Of a stretch of DNA of 64,000 bases, positions 24,619 through 33,958 are shown in pieces. The stretch covers positions 3,492,791 through 3,556,790 of the forward strand of contig NZ_AP018178.1 of NCBI RefSeq assembly GCF_002368195.1. Direction: 5' to 3'. A program made the position numbers and the translations under genes. The notes beneath the pieces are model-generated. The model had not been told where the DNA came from, did no database searches, and saw only the letters and a list, made by a program, of their open reading frames with translations. This DNA comes from Calothrix sp. NIES-2100 (GTDB taxonomy: Bacteria > Cyanobacteriota > Cyanobacteriia > Cyanobacteriales > Nostocaceae). Position 1 is the first letter of the stretch; every line of letters starts with the position of its first letter.

Positions 24619-26223
24619 GTGACCAAACAAGACCAAAAACCCACTCGTTCTTTCGCTGGAATTGCTGGCATTGTTGCCATAGCGACCTTAATTAGTAAAA
24701 TATTTGGTTTAGTAAGGCAGCAAGCGATCGCTGCGGCTTTTGGTGTAGGTGCTGCTGCCACTGCCTATAGTTATGCTTATATTATTCCAGGTTTTTTATT
24801 AATTTTACTCGGTGGTGTTAATGGGCCGTTACACAGTGCCATTGTGAGCGTTTTAGCGAAGCGTAAGCAAGAAGAAGCGGCTCCGTTAGTGGAAACAGTA
24901 ACAACCTTAGTCACCGGAGTGCTGTTAATAGTCACCTTCGCGCAAGTTTTGTTTGCGGATGCGATCGTGGATTTCGTCGGTCATGGTTTAAAAGAAACCA
25001 CCAGAGCGATCGCCATTCAACAGATCCGCATCATGGCTCCAATGGCTTTATTTTCTGGCTTAATCGGCATTGGTTTTGGTACTCTCAATGCTGCTAATCA
25101 ATATTGGTTACTCTCCATTAGTCCCTTACTTTCCAGTATCACCGTTGTTATCGGCATTGGAATTTTAGCTTTGCAATATGGCAAAGATATTATTCTGCCA
25201 GAATACGCTTACATCGGTGGCATGATGTTAGCTTGGGGAACCTTAGCCGGAGCAATTCTCCAATGGTTAGTGCAATTAATTGTGCAGTGGCGGTTAGGAC
25301 TAGGCACATTAAAGCTACGTTTTGATTTTAAATCTCCTGGTGTTCAAGAAGTGATTAAAATCATGACACCGGCAACCATTTCTTCGGGAATGATGCCAAT
25401 TAACGTCGCCACAGACCTTTACTTTGCCAGTCCCATCCCCGGTGCGGCGGCTGGATTTAACTATGCCAATCTGCTAGTGCAAACTCCTTTAGGGATTATT
25501 TCTAACATTATTTTGTTACCCCTATTACCAATGTTTGCCAAACTTGCAGCCCCTGAAAATTGGATAGAACTCAAATTACGCATTCGCCAAGGATTGCTAC
25601 TTACCGCCTTTACCATGTTACCGCTAGGGGCACTGATGGTAGCTTTATCTGTTCCCATCGTCCAAATAGTCTATGAGCGCGGCGCTTTCAAGCAAGAGGC
25701 TACACAGCTAGTTTCTTCATTACTGATTGCTTATGGTATTGGGATGTTTGCCTATTTAGGGCGTGATGTTTTAGTCCGAGTCTTTTATGCATTAGGCGAC
25801 GGTCAAACACCTTTTCGGATTAGTACCTTTAACATCGTCCTCAATGTTGTACTAGATTTGTTTTTCGTGAAACCTTTTGGCGCTCCCGGTTTAGTCTTAG
25901 CAACAGTAGGTGTTAATTGTAGCTCCATATTAATGCTGTTATGGATACTCGATCGCAAACTTAACGGCTTACCTTGGCGTGAGTGGAGTCTCCCAATCAT
26001 CGGTTTAACTGGTGGTAGTATCGTCTCTGGGGTAGCTAGCTATGCTGCTTTAGTCGGTTGTCGCCAGGTATTCACATCAGAAAATTTACTGATTCTGCTG
26101 TTAGAATTATCTATATCTGGCTTAGCGGGAATTGCTGTGTTTGCCATCTTTGTCTCATGGCTAAAAATACCAGAGGTGAATAATTTTATATCTCGTCTGC
26201 GTCAGCGGTTTTTAAAGAAATAA
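24619..26223 (+). CDS. murJ: Lipid II flippase MurJ
   Basis: Integral membrane protein of 534 residues with about 14 hydrophobic helices, of the MurJ/MVF family in the MOP superfamily. It moves lipid II across the inner membrane for peptidoglycan synthesis. Conserved features: N-terminal SKIFGLVRQQAIAAAFG, and GAFKQEAT and FYALGDGQTP later, as in MurJ. The start is GTG (VTKQDQ). The length is typical. It stands alone, followed by converging repeats and the lectin/RTX gene on the opposite strand. Related MOP exporters exist, but the RQ-IAAAFG and ALGDGQTP motifs favour MurJ. Confidence 0.94.
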   Translation: MTKQDQKPTRSFAGIAGIVAIATLISKIFGLVRQQAIAAAFGVGAAATAYSYAYIIPGFLLILLGGVNGPLHSAIVSVLAKRKQEEAAPLVETVTTLVTGVLLIVTFAQVLFADAIVDFVGHGLKETTRAIAIQQIRIMAPMALFSGLIGIGFGTLNAANQYWLLSISPLLSSITVVIGIGILALQYGKDIILPEYAYIGGMMLAWGTLAGAILQWLVQLIVQWRLGLGTLKLRFDFKSPGVQEVIKIMTPATISSGMMPINVATDLYFASPIPGAAAGFNYANLLVQTPLGIISNIILLPLLPMFAKLAAPENWIELKLRIRQGLLLTAFTMLPLGALMVALSVPIVQIVYERGAFKQEATQLVSSLLIAYGIGMFAYLGRDVLVRVFYALGDGQTPFRISTFNIVLNVVLDLFFVKPFGAPGLVLATVGVNCSSILMLLWILDRKLNGLPWREWSLPIIGLTGGSIVSGVASYAALVGCRQVFTSENLLILLLELSISGLAGIAVFAIFVSWLKIPEVNNFISRLRQRFLKK

Positions 26224-26281
26224 CTGTTGTGGGAATACCATTAATCGCCCCAATTTAAAAAAAGAATACCACACATGCATT

Positions 26282-26470
26282 TGTAGGGGCGGGGTTTCCC
26301 CCACCTGTGTCAACTTAATGCGAAAGCCTTATCAGGACTTGATTTTGCCTCAAATCGTCTACCATCAAGATCCGCGTTACCCCACCCCGGCTTTGCTGAC
26401 GCAAAACCTCCCCTCCCCTTACCAAGGGGAGGGGATTGAGGGGTGGGGTAAAACGTATATCGGGTAAGCG
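26282..26470. repeat. Composite of GC-rich palindromic repeats between convergent genes
   Basis: Contains a half-copy of the GTAGGGGCGGGG element (26282-26300), a CCCCACCCCGG / GGGGTGGGG pair, and a perfect 11-bp hairpin at 26410-26434 (CCCCTCCCCTT, loop ACC, AAGGGGAGGGG). It lies between the convergent murJ and lectin genes and might terminate both. A 77-codon frame across it is repeat-derived and not a gene. Confidence 0.65.
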
Positions 26471-26549
26471 TTTGAACTTAAGTTGACACCAATGGGAAAC
26501 CCCGCCAATGAGAGGTTTCCCCAAAAATTCCGAATTCCTAATTATCAAA

Positions 26550-29213
26550 CTAAGCTATCACCAAAATATCAGCATTAGTCATCGTTAAGCCGCTACTGAG
26601 AGACGCTATCTGAACTTGTGCTGTACCACCAAGCCCATCTTGGTCAAAGAAGAGTGCGCCGCTAGTTTTGTTATAGATAAATCGATGGCTAGTAGTTGTA
26701 GCCGCTGTACCGATCGCAAACCGTGTTGCTGCTAGTGTACCAATAACCAACCCACCACCAAAACCGACAGCAGAAACAGCGATCGCATCATCAACCACGC
26801 TGAAATCGGTTATTTTGTCAATATCTTCAGTGCGAGAATTGAAGATAAACCTATCTGCACCACTACCGCCAGTTAGGGTATCATTTCCCGCACCGCCAAT
26901 CAGGGTATCATTGCCACTATTACCAATCAGGTTATCATTTCCCGTGTTACCAATCAGGCGATCGCTCCCAGCCTTACCAATCAGCTGATCATTCCCCTCG
27001 CCGCCATCAAGAGTATCATTTCCCTCGCCGCCATAAAGGAAATCAGGATCTACACCGCCAACTAAATTGAGAGTATTGGCAATTTCAATAATACCCTTAG
27101 AATTACTAGTTTGAGGAGCATGACTCCAACCAGTGCTTCCCAAATAGATAAAGTCCCTATTTACGTCAGTAATAGGAAATCTTGGTGCCCAATTTTGATA
27201 AGCAGTTTGCTCACCAATCCAGGTATATGTGCCTTCTTTCCCCGCATCAGAAAGACCAATCCACGGATTTTGACTAGCATACTTTCCTGAGAGAAAAGTT
27301 TGTTCGGCGGCATCATTAATAGTAACCAGATTACCGCCAAAACTTTGGGCTTGTACTTGCGCTTGACTCCAACTGCCAGATTTTGATAACAAATAGGTCT
27401 TACCCCCAAAGGTAACTGCGTCGCCAGGTTCATAAATAGTTGCGATCGCCTGATTGTCGCCTAAAATAGCATTGGTAGGCTCAGTAAGATTGACAAAAAA
27501 GCTTTCTTGTGTAATTGTGTCAGCATCCTTGAGGATAGTTACACTAATTGTTTGTACACTCTGCCCAGGAGCAAAAGTCAGCGTCCCACTTGTAGCTTTG
27601 TATTCACTATTGGCAACTGCTGTATTATTAGACGTACTGTATTGCACAGTCGCACTACCACTGTTATTACCATAGCGCCGTACAATAAAAACAGCTTCTT
27701 TTGTGCCATTGTTAGCTTCAACAATGCTTAAATCTTCAATCACCAAAATCGGCTTAGTGGGGTTTTTGATTTCAATAATACCCTTAGAATTACTAGTTTG
27801 AGGAGCATGACTCCAGCCAGTAGTTCCCAAATAGATAAAGTCCCTATTGACATCAGAAACTGGAAATCCTGGTGCCCAATTTTGATAAGCAGTTTGCTCA
27901 CCAATCCAGCTATATGTGCCTTCTTTCCCCGCATCAGAAAGACCAATCCACGGATTTTGATTAGCAAATAATCCTGCTAAAAAAGTTTGCTCTTTAGTAT
28001 CATTAATAGTGACAAGATTGCCCTGTAAACTTTGAGCTTCTGCTTGCGCTTTACCCCAACTACTAGCCGCAGAACTGAGCAGATATATACTATTACCAAA
28101 TGTGTAAATTGTTCTCCCAGTCATATCAGGGATGGGAACAGATAGAGCAGTAGGAATCTCGATAATGCCCTGAGAATTACTAGTTTGAGGAGCATGACTC
28201 CAACCAGTAGTTCCCAAATAGATAAAGTCCCTATTGACATCAGAAACTGGAAATCCTGGTGCCCAATTTTGATAAGCACTTTGTTCCCCAATCCAACTAT
28301 ATGTCCCTTCTTTACCCGCATCAGAAAGACCAATCCACGGATTTTGACTAGCAAATAAACCTGCTAAAAAAGTTTGTTCGGCGGCATTATTAATAGTAAC
28401 GAGATTACCACCAAAACTTTGGGCTTCTACTTGTGCTTGACTCCAACTACCTGCTTTTGATAATAAATAAGTGTGTCCGCCAAAAGTGAATGCATCAGTA
28501 GCTTCAGCAATTGTGCCTGTAGCTTGGCTATCTCCTAAAATAGCATTGGTTGGTGAACTAAGATTCACAAAAAATTGTTTACCACTGATTGCTTCACCAT
28601 CATTGCGGATAGTGACATTAATAAGTTTTACTTTCTCCCCAGGATTAAAAGTGAGAGTACCACTGGTATTAACGTAATTGATTCCAGGTAAGGCAGTAGC
28701 TTGATCGCTGATAACAGTGTTATAGTTTACTTTAATAGGCTGGCTGCTACTGCCAAAAACCTTGACCCTAAATTGTACTTGTTTAGTACCGCTTGCGGGT
28801 TCAATAATCCCCAAATCTTCAATCACCAAAATTGGGGTAGTGGGATTTTTGATTTCAATAATACCCTGAGAATTACTAGTTTGAGGAGCATGACTCCAAC
28901 CAGTGCTTCCTAAATAGATAAAGTCCCTATTTACGTCAGTAATTGGAAATCCTGGTGCCCAATTTTGATAAGCACTTTGCTCACCAACCCAAGTATATGT
29001 CCCTTCTTTAGCAGCATCAGAAAGACCAATCCAAGGATTTTTATTAGCAAATAAACCAGCCAAGAAAGTTTGTTCTTTGGCATCGTTAATAGTGACAAGA
29101 TTACCACCAAAAGTCAGGGCTTCTGCCTGAGCAACACCCCAAGTACCTAAAGCAGATAGGAAATAAATGCTATCACCAAATATGAAGATTTGTTTTGTTG
29201 TTAAATCTGGCAT
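26550..29213 (-). CDS. Secreted C-type lectin-like/Calx-beta/RTX protein
   Basis: An 887-residue modular exoprotein. Order: lectin-like domain (about 5-125), Calx-beta (125-235), lectin (238-355), lectin (362-485), Calx-beta (485-600), lectin (605-715), RTX nonapeptides (about 722-790, GGEGNDTL, GNSGNDTLIGGAGNDTL) and a C-terminal cap with ADRFIF and a hydrophobic end. The four lectin domains share NPWIGLSDA-KEGTY and DVNRDFIYLG almost unchanged. There is no N-terminal signal, and the RTX tail implies type I secretion. The chain contains no cysteine, so these lectin folds lack their usual disulfides. Calx-beta and RTX bind calcium; the lectin domains may bind sugars or act as adhesion modules. 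No type I exporter is in the window. Confidence 0.88.
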   Translation of the reverse strand: MPDLTTKQIFIFGDSIYFLSALGTWGVAQAEALTFGGNLVTINDAKEQTFLAGLFANKNPWIGLSDAAKEGTYTWVGEQSAYQNWAPGFPITDVNRDFIYLGSTGWSHAPQTSNSQGIIEIKNPTTPILVIEDLGIIEPASGTKQVQFRVKVFGSSSQPIKVNYNTVISDQATALPGINYVNTSGTLTFNPGEKVKLINVTIRNDGEAISGKQFFVNLSSPTNAILGDSQATGTIAEATDAFTFGGHTYLLSKAGSWSQAQVEAQSFGGNLVTINNAAEQTFLAGLFASQNPWIGLSDAGKEGTYSWIGEQSAYQNWAPGFPVSDVNRDFIYLGTTGWSHAPQTSNSQGIIEIPTALSVPIPDMTGRTIYTFGNSIYLLSSAASSWGKAQAEAQSLQGNLVTINDTKEQTFLAGLFANQNPWIGLSDAGKEGTYSWIGEQTAYQNWAPGFPVSDVNRDFIYLGTTGWSHAPQTSNSKGIIEIKNPTKPILVIEDLSIVEANNGTKEAVFIVRRYGNNSGSATVQYSTSNNTAVANSEYKATSGTLTFAPGQSVQTISVTILKDADTITQESFFVNLTEPTNAILGDNQAIATIYEPGDAVTFGGKTYLLSKSGSWSQAQVQAQSFGGNLVTINDAAEQTFLSGKYASQNPWIGLSDAGKEGTYTWIGEQTAYQNWAPRFPITDVNRDFIYLGSTGWSHAPQTSNSKGIIEIANTLNLVGGVDPDFLYGGEGNDTLDGGEGNDQLIGKAGSDRLIGNTGNDNLIGNSGNDTLIGGAGNDTLTGGSGADRFIFNSRTEDIDKITDFSVVDDAIAVSAVGFGGGLVIGTLAATRFAIGTAATTTSHRFIYNKTSGALFFDQDGLGGTAQVQIASLSSGLTMTNADILVIA

Positions 29214-29335
29214 ATACCAATCCTAGATAGATGAATAAGGGGTAACCAGTGCTAATTAAAAACAGTGATTTTCCCCCTCTACTTATGTATCGGGTAAGAT
29301 ACGAAAAATCATGCACCCTCACGGAAAAGAAACTT

Positions 29336-29368
29336 AGATCCCCGACTTCTCAAAGAAGTCGGGGATCT
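29336..29368. repeat. Perfect 15-bp hairpin AGATCCCCGACTTCT
   Basis: Arms AGATCCCCGACTTCT and AGAAGTCGGGGATCT around a three-base loop, 20 bp past the M48 protease stop. A nearly identical element is at 51731-51763. Its place after minus-strand genes fits a termination or RNA-stability role, but it lacks a T tract. Confidence 0.7.
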
Positions 29369-29387
29369 AAATTTCTCAGCGCCGATT

Positions 29388-30434
29388 TCACTTAGAACCA
29401 AATCGAGAGTTAATTAGCAAAGATTGACCATCGCTAGAAGCAGCATAAGTTAGAGGCTTAGTTTTCCGAAGTTTAGCTGCACCTTCAGCCACTAACGCTG
29501 GTGAGGAAACCTTTCTTGTTAGTGTTTGTAGAGCCTCAATTCTTTCGGTAGCAGGTGGATGGACATCTATCGATGGGTTTGGAACAGGTATCCGTGCTAA
29601 AATTTCCATCGCCCTGAATGCGCCCTTTGGATCGTAACCAGCTTTGACCATGTATAAATAACCAAATTCATCGGCTTCACTTTCCTGGCGACGACCTAAT
29701 TGAATTTGTTGTTTATTGAACTCTTGTTGCTTTTGAGCAATTATTTGTTGTTTTTGTTGTTCAATTCTGTTGGGGTCAGGCTGACCTTGGGAATTGAGAT
29801 ATAAGTAAGCTCCAGCTTGTATTGGTACTTTTCTGCAAAAACTACCCAAAATTACACAAGCTATTTCAACACCACCTCTCACCTCTCCTTGCTGTTGAAA
29901 TTTCTGTTGCTCATCTGCAACCAACTTTTGTATTTCCGTCTCTGCTTCATTGTTCAATCTTTGCAATACTTCTGCATTGACAGTGGCTGATACAGCTAGA
30001 TGACGTTGACTGTTGTGAGCTAATTCATGACCGATGATAAAAGCCAATGCGGCATCATCACCATTAATTTTGTCTAATAACCCATCATAAACAGTCACTA
30101 AATTCACATCAGAGGCAAAAGCATTATCAATATATTGATTAACTACTCGCACTCGCCAAGTGTGTTCATCAAGTTCATTAGCGCGAATCACTTTTTCCAT
30201 AACACTATATACCCAAGCCCAATTTTTCACTTGAGCTTGGGCAAGTGGACGAGATTTTGATTTTTTTGGCGAGGTTTGAATTGGTATATTAGTGACTTCC
30301 TTGCAACGTTGCTGTAGTAAAGTACATCTGTTAGTTTGAGCAGCCACGGGATTGATTGATAACTGACTAATAAGACCTGATACAGGTAAAGATAAAAGGG
30401 TAGTTAAGGCGATTGAAGCTGAGCGACAAATCAT
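29388..30434 (-). CDS. M48-family zinc metalloprotease, secreted
   Basis: A 348-residue protein with a signal peptide (SASIALTTLLSLPVSGLISQ). Zinc site HELAHNSQRH holds the HExxH pair and catalytic Glu; the third ligand is the Glu in ESEADEFGYLYMVKAGYDP. This is the M48 (HtpX/BepA/LoiP-like) pattern. The protein has no TPR tail, so it is nearer LoiP/YcaL than BepA. Such periplasmic proteases degrade or refold outer-membrane proteins. It is last in the minus-strand island that encodes a TPS exoprotein and a secreted CHAT protein, and may do quality control for them (inference). The gap to the preceding gene is 241 bp with a palindrome, so it may have its own promoter. Confidence 0.87.
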   Translation of the reverse strand: MICRSASIALTTLLSLPVSGLISQLSINPVAAQTNRCTLLQQRCKEVTNIPIQTSPKKSKSRPLAQAQVKNWAWVYSVMEKVIRANELDEHTWRVRVVNQYIDNAFASDVNLVTVYDGLLDKINGDDAALAFIIGHELAHNSQRHLAVSATVNAEVLQRLNNEAETEIQKLVADEQQKFQQQGEVRGGVEIACVILGSFCRKVPIQAGAYLYLNSQGQPDPNRIEQQKQQIIAQKQQEFNKQQIQLGRRQESEADEFGYLYMVKAGYDPKGAFRAMEILARIPVPNPSIDVHPPATERIEALQTLTRKVSSPALVAEGAAKLRKTKPLTYAASSDGQSLLINSRFGSK

Positions 30435-30573
30435 TTTTTTAGTCCTTTTTTTGTAATTTAAGAAGGTTTGAACCCTTTGATTAACTTAATCGGGTAGGTT
30501 GGCATTTTTCATGCACGAAAATTTGAATAATTTTGTTGGTAAATTATTTTGGTAGGTGGATGAATTAAAAAAA

Positions 30574-30594
30574 GGGCACAGCATTGCTGTGCCC
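30574..30594. repeat. 21-bp palindrome GGGCACAGCA...
   Basis: Palindrome GGGCACAGCA/TGCTGTGCCC, relative of 19526-19546. It lies 82 bp past the stop of the small secreted protein gene on the minus strand and is a candidate terminator. Confidence 0.55.
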
Positions 30595-30675
30595 ATACCT
30601 TGTATTGTGGTATGTTGCATCGGGTGATCCCTGGTTTGATTTGGCGATGAAATAATAAAATTTAATTTGATTTTA

Positions 30676-31158
30676 CTATCTGCCAAATGCTCCAATACCG
30701 TAGTAACAATAATTTGCTCTACATCTTGCCATAGTTACTTTAATCTTAAATTGACTACTCCAACGTGGTCTGACTCTAACGAAAGGTTTGTCATCAGAGT
30801 CAGTGTCAGAGTCGATGAGGTTACCATCTTCGTCGTAAAGTTTTAGGTCGATATCTCGACAATCTTGATCGCATACTCCCACGATCGCATAATCTACACC
30901 GGAACGCAGATTTATAGTTATATAGTCATTTTGCTCGCTACTGAGTTGATCGACGAAAGGATCGTGTGTTAATTCGTAGTTACCACCCAAGTTTAGAGTC
31001 AAAGCACCTCGGATGAGTTGCTCGCGCACGCTGTTTAACCAATACTCATTGTTAGCAAGTGCGATCGCCGGGGTGAAAACTATCACGGTAGATATCAGCC
31101 CAAGTATCCAGTGTTTGGGTTGAGCTAGTGTTGTGTTAAATCTGGTTTTATGAATCAT
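30676..31158 (-). CDS. Small secreted protein, PPC-like beta fold, unknown role
   Basis: About 160 residues from MIHKTRFN; the frame is open 22 codons further but the signal peptide (HWILGLISTVIVFTPAIALA) fits the inner start. The mature part starts NNEYWLNSVREQL and contains YITINLRSGVDYAIVGVCDQDC, DIDLKLYDEDGNLI and a DSDTDSDD acidic stretch, then FKIKVTMARC and CYYGIGAFG. This resembles the pre-peptidase C-terminal (PPC) beta sandwich, where D-x-L-x-L-YDxxG is typical. Four cysteines could pair in the periplasm. It lies between the TPR-CHAT gene (96 bp) and the M48 gene on the same strand. A partner or substrate of the CHAT protein is possible (inference). Confidence 0.75.
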   Translation of the reverse strand: MIHKTRFNTTLAQPKHWILGLISTVIVFTPAIALANNEYWLNSVREQLIRGALTLNLGGNYELTHDPFVDQLSSEQNDYITINLRSGVDYAIVGVCDQDCRDIDLKLYDEDGNLIDSDTDSDDKPFVRVRPRWSSQFKIKVTMARCRANYCYYGIGAFGR

Positions 31159-31254
31159 GGTTTGTACTGGTGTGTTTTTTGGTTCTGTATATGTATCGGG
31201 ATGAATACAGATTTCCATGCACACACAGTTGAAGGAAGTATTGACGAGTAAATT

Positions 31255-33855
31255 TTATAACCAATTACCGACGATAACGTATGGTGCCCAGATGTAGGGA
31301 TAATCTTTCTGTTTAGCGAAAAGGCTGAGTTGGGCGCGTTGTAAGGCTTCAGCTTTCGTCGCTCCTTTGTTTAATTGTTGATAAAATTCACTCATTAATT
31401 TTCGCGCTGATGAATCATCGGCTACCCAAAGTGTTGCTAATGTACTACGTGCGCCAGATTTGACTGCTATTCCGGCTAATCCTAAAGCAGCTTGTTTATC
31501 ACCTTTAGCAGTTTTACAGGCACTCAGTACAAGTAATTCTATACTCTCTGGTTTGGTCTTATCTCTAGTTTTTAATAAATTATCTAGCTCGTTAATTTTG
31601 AGTTTATCTTTCCAAGTGAGAATGAAAGTTTGTTCGGGATGAGAACTAAACTCTCCATGTGTTGCTAAGTGAACTACTGAAAAAGGATGAGATTTTACCT
31701 GCTTGTCTAAGTTTATTTTAGTAAATTCTTCATCTAGAAGTTCTTGACTCTGCGGTATTTCGCTGCGAATCTCTTTGATTTCGCTTTTCACATTTTCTAG
31801 TGGTCTAAAAATTTTCCCATCGACTATATTCTCTGCTCCCACTCCCCCGATTAAAGCATTTAATTTTACCTTCTTTAAGGGTTTGGGTTCGACTAGCTGT
31901 AAACCTGGAGCTAAAGCTATAGCATAGTTTTGAATCAAATATTTTTGCTGTTCTTTGTCATAAAGAACTGACATCGGAATATTTCGCAAAGCGCCGTCTA
32001 AGACAAAAACTAATGTTTTTATCGGATTTTTTTCTAACTCAGTTTTAGCAGGTAGAATTAACCAGGAGTAAATTTTGGCTGAAGACTCGTTAATTGCTAA
32101 ATTTCGATTACTCAGGGTTAAATTAGTTCGTAACTGGCTGATGGTTTCTTCAACTGCGTTTTTAGGGACAGTAGTTGTGTAATGTCGAATTTCTGCACCG
32201 GGTAATTTAACAATTACTTCTAACCGCTCATCTAAAATAATTGGATAGATGACTGCTGTGGATTTGTCGTTTTCAACTAATTTGTCAATTGCTGTTGTGG
32301 GGCGTAAGCAGGGTGAACGTAAAAAGTTATCAATTTCAGCTATTTGCAGAGATTCTATCACTTCCCTGGCAAGTTGAATATCAGTTGCTTGGGAATTATT
32401 ATCTTTCAAGAGTAAGTCAACGAAGTCTCGATACACAGGTTCTACATTCTCGCGGAATGAAAACTGGGTACTTTGATTCATTGCGATTAAGTCGGTGCGG
32501 AGCGATCGCAGGATTTTCCATGCTTGCTGATAAGCTGCGTAGACACGAAGTGGCTTGTCGTCAGACATCGCACTCTTATTTCTCCCATCTCCCTGTTGTT
32601 CTAGAATACCGCCAAGATGCCATAACCATTGATAGGCAATATCTTGAGCATTAATACTTTGAGCGATCGCCAAAGCTTGTTGAGTTAGTTTCTCAGCTTG
32701 TGTTAATTGTCCCGTTTTCTGGTATAATCCTCCTAAAGTGCCCAGTGCATAAGATTCGCCTCGCTGATCTTTAAGGTTTTGTGCTTCTGTAACTGCTTGT
32801 GCTAGTATCTCAGCAGCAGGTTTAAAGCTGGAAGATTCATGATCTGCATATTTAATCAGACTTTGGGCAAAGTTGATTTTAGCGTATACAGATGTTCTGC
32901 TGACAGGTAACTCTGCAAGCTGAGATTTAATTTCCGGTAATAAACGTGATACTGCGTCCCAATTCTTTTCCTCTATCAACAGATTGAGTAAATTTAATTG
33001 GGCGTTAATTCTTGTGGCTGGGGTTGTTGATTGAGCGATCGCTTGTTGATAATAATTAATTGCTTTTTCTGTATATTTAGCAGTTTCTTTATTTTCTTTA
33101 CTGTCCAAATTAATTTGCATGTCTCTCTGGCTGCGGTATGTATTGCCTAAACTTAGTAAAATATCACTAGTAATTTGTTCCGATTTTACTCGTTTAGCAA
33201 CGTCTAAACCCTGTTGTAAAACTTCCTGAGATTGCTTAAAGTCACCAACTAAGCGGCGAATATTTCCCAAACTGAGAAATCCTGTAGCTTTAACGCTGGA
33301 ATCTGGTAATTTATTGAGACTTTCTGCAACGGAAATTAATGTTTTATCAGCTTGGAGATACAGCCCCAAACTTTGCATCGCTTGGGCTTGGTTAATTTGA
33401 TTGCGAATTAAAGATTCTTGATCATTTAATTGTTGATAAATCTTAGCTGCTGCTTGCCAAGTGTTCAGGGCTACTTCTGTATGTCCTTGAGATAATTGTA
33501 GCCGCCCTTGGACATCTAAAGCTTGAGCGAGAATTTGTGAACTTTCGGGAGTTGAAAGTTTTGCTAATAAATTCAGACTTTGGGTAATAGCTGCTTCTGC
33601 TTCTTGCCACTGTCCTAATTGTTGATAAGCTAAGGATAGATTACTCAATGTCATGGCTGCATTGAGTTGATCGCCATTGCGGTGAAATGTAGCTGCTGCT
33701 TGTTTTAAAACATTGATTGCTTCGGCATATTTCCCAGCTTGATAGAGTGTTTGGGCTGGGGTAATTGGCGGACTATTAATGGCGAAAACGGGAGAGAGGA
33801 AGATACAGATTGATGCTGTTAATAGTGTAAGGAGAAAATGTTTGAGAATTTTCAT
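31255..33855 (-). CDS. Secreted TPR-CHAT protein
   Basis: An 866-residue protein with a signal peptide (LLTLLTASICIFLSPVFA). TPR repeats fill about 35-430, then a CHAT caspase-like domain about 560-866. The catalytic dyad is visible: His in VVHLATHGEFS and Cys in LVLSACKTAKG, followed by the typical GLAGIAVKSGARSTLATLW and WAPYVIVGNW ending. CHAT peptidases are usually activated through TPRs. Here export to the periplasm is predicted, unlike the cytosolic TPR-CHAT of type III-E CRISPR. About eleven residues (MSDDKPLRVYA) near 430 come from an in-frame dispersed repeat. The gene follows the TPS exoprotein by 103 bp, which suggests processing or control of that surface protein (inference). Confidence 0.88.
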   Translation of the reverse strand: MKILKHFLLTLLTASICIFLSPVFAINSPPITPAQTLYQAGKYAEAINVLKQAAATFHRNGDQLNAAMTLSNLSLAYQQLGQWQEAEAAITQSLNLLAKLSTPESSQILAQALDVQGRLQLSQGHTEVALNTWQAAAKIYQQLNDQESLIRNQINQAQAMQSLGLYLQADKTLISVAESLNKLPDSSVKATGFLSLGNIRRLVGDFKQSQEVLQQGLDVAKRVKSEQITSDILLSLGNTYRSQRDMQINLDSKENKETAKYTEKAINYYQQAIAQSTTPATRINAQLNLLNLLIEEKNWDAVSRLLPEIKSQLAELPVSRTSVYAKINFAQSLIKYADHESSSFKPAAEILAQAVTEAQNLKDQRGESYALGTLGGLYQKTGQLTQAEKLTQQALAIAQSINAQDIAYQWLWHLGGILEQQGDGRNKSAMSDDKPLRVYAAYQQAWKILRSLRTDLIAMNQSTQFSFRENVEPVYRDFVDLLLKDNNSQATDIQLAREVIESLQIAEIDNFLRSPCLRPTTAIDKLVENDKSTAVIYPIILDERLEVIVKLPGAEIRHYTTTVPKNAVEETISQLRTNLTLSNRNLAINESSAKIYSWLILPAKTELEKNPIKTLVFVLDGALRNIPMSVLYDKEQQKYLIQNYAIALAPGLQLVEPKPLKKVKLNALIGGVGAENIVDGKIFRPLENVKSEIKEIRSEIPQSQELLDEEFTKINLDKQVKSHPFSVVHLATHGEFSSHPEQTFILTWKDKLKINELDNLLKTRDKTKPESIELLVLSACKTAKGDKQAALGLAGIAVKSGARSTLATLWVADDSSARKLMSEFYQQLNKGATKAEALQRAQLSLFAKQKDYPYIWAPYVIVGNWL
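32535..32571. repeat. Dispersed repeat inserted in frame in the TPR-CHAT gene
   Basis: Minus-strand reading GCGATGTCTGACGACAAGCC then CGTGTCTACGC matches the intergenic repeat at 649-682. It encodes MSDDKPLRVYA between the TPR and CHAT parts and leaves the frame intact. Confidence 0.65.
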
Positions 33856-33958
33856 TGTGAAGTTGGGAGGGGAGTTTTGAAACGGGCGTTACATATTTGT
33901 GGGATGGTTTTTTCACGCAGAGACGCAGAGACGCAGAAAGAATGAGGGTTTTGAGATT

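Noticed and set aside
26315..26548. 77-codon minus-strand frame
   Set aside because: Made of palindromic repeats (RGGVT-type residues as in the in-gene insertion) and lacks a plausible start context.
30486..30695. 69-codon minus-strand frame
   Set aside because: Overlaps a palindrome and the end of the small secreted protein gene; no protein-like character.
29388..33855. TPR-CHAT protein as part of a type III-E CRISPR (Craspase) system
   Set aside because: It carries a signal peptide and no gRAMP/Cas7-11 gene or CRISPR array is present.
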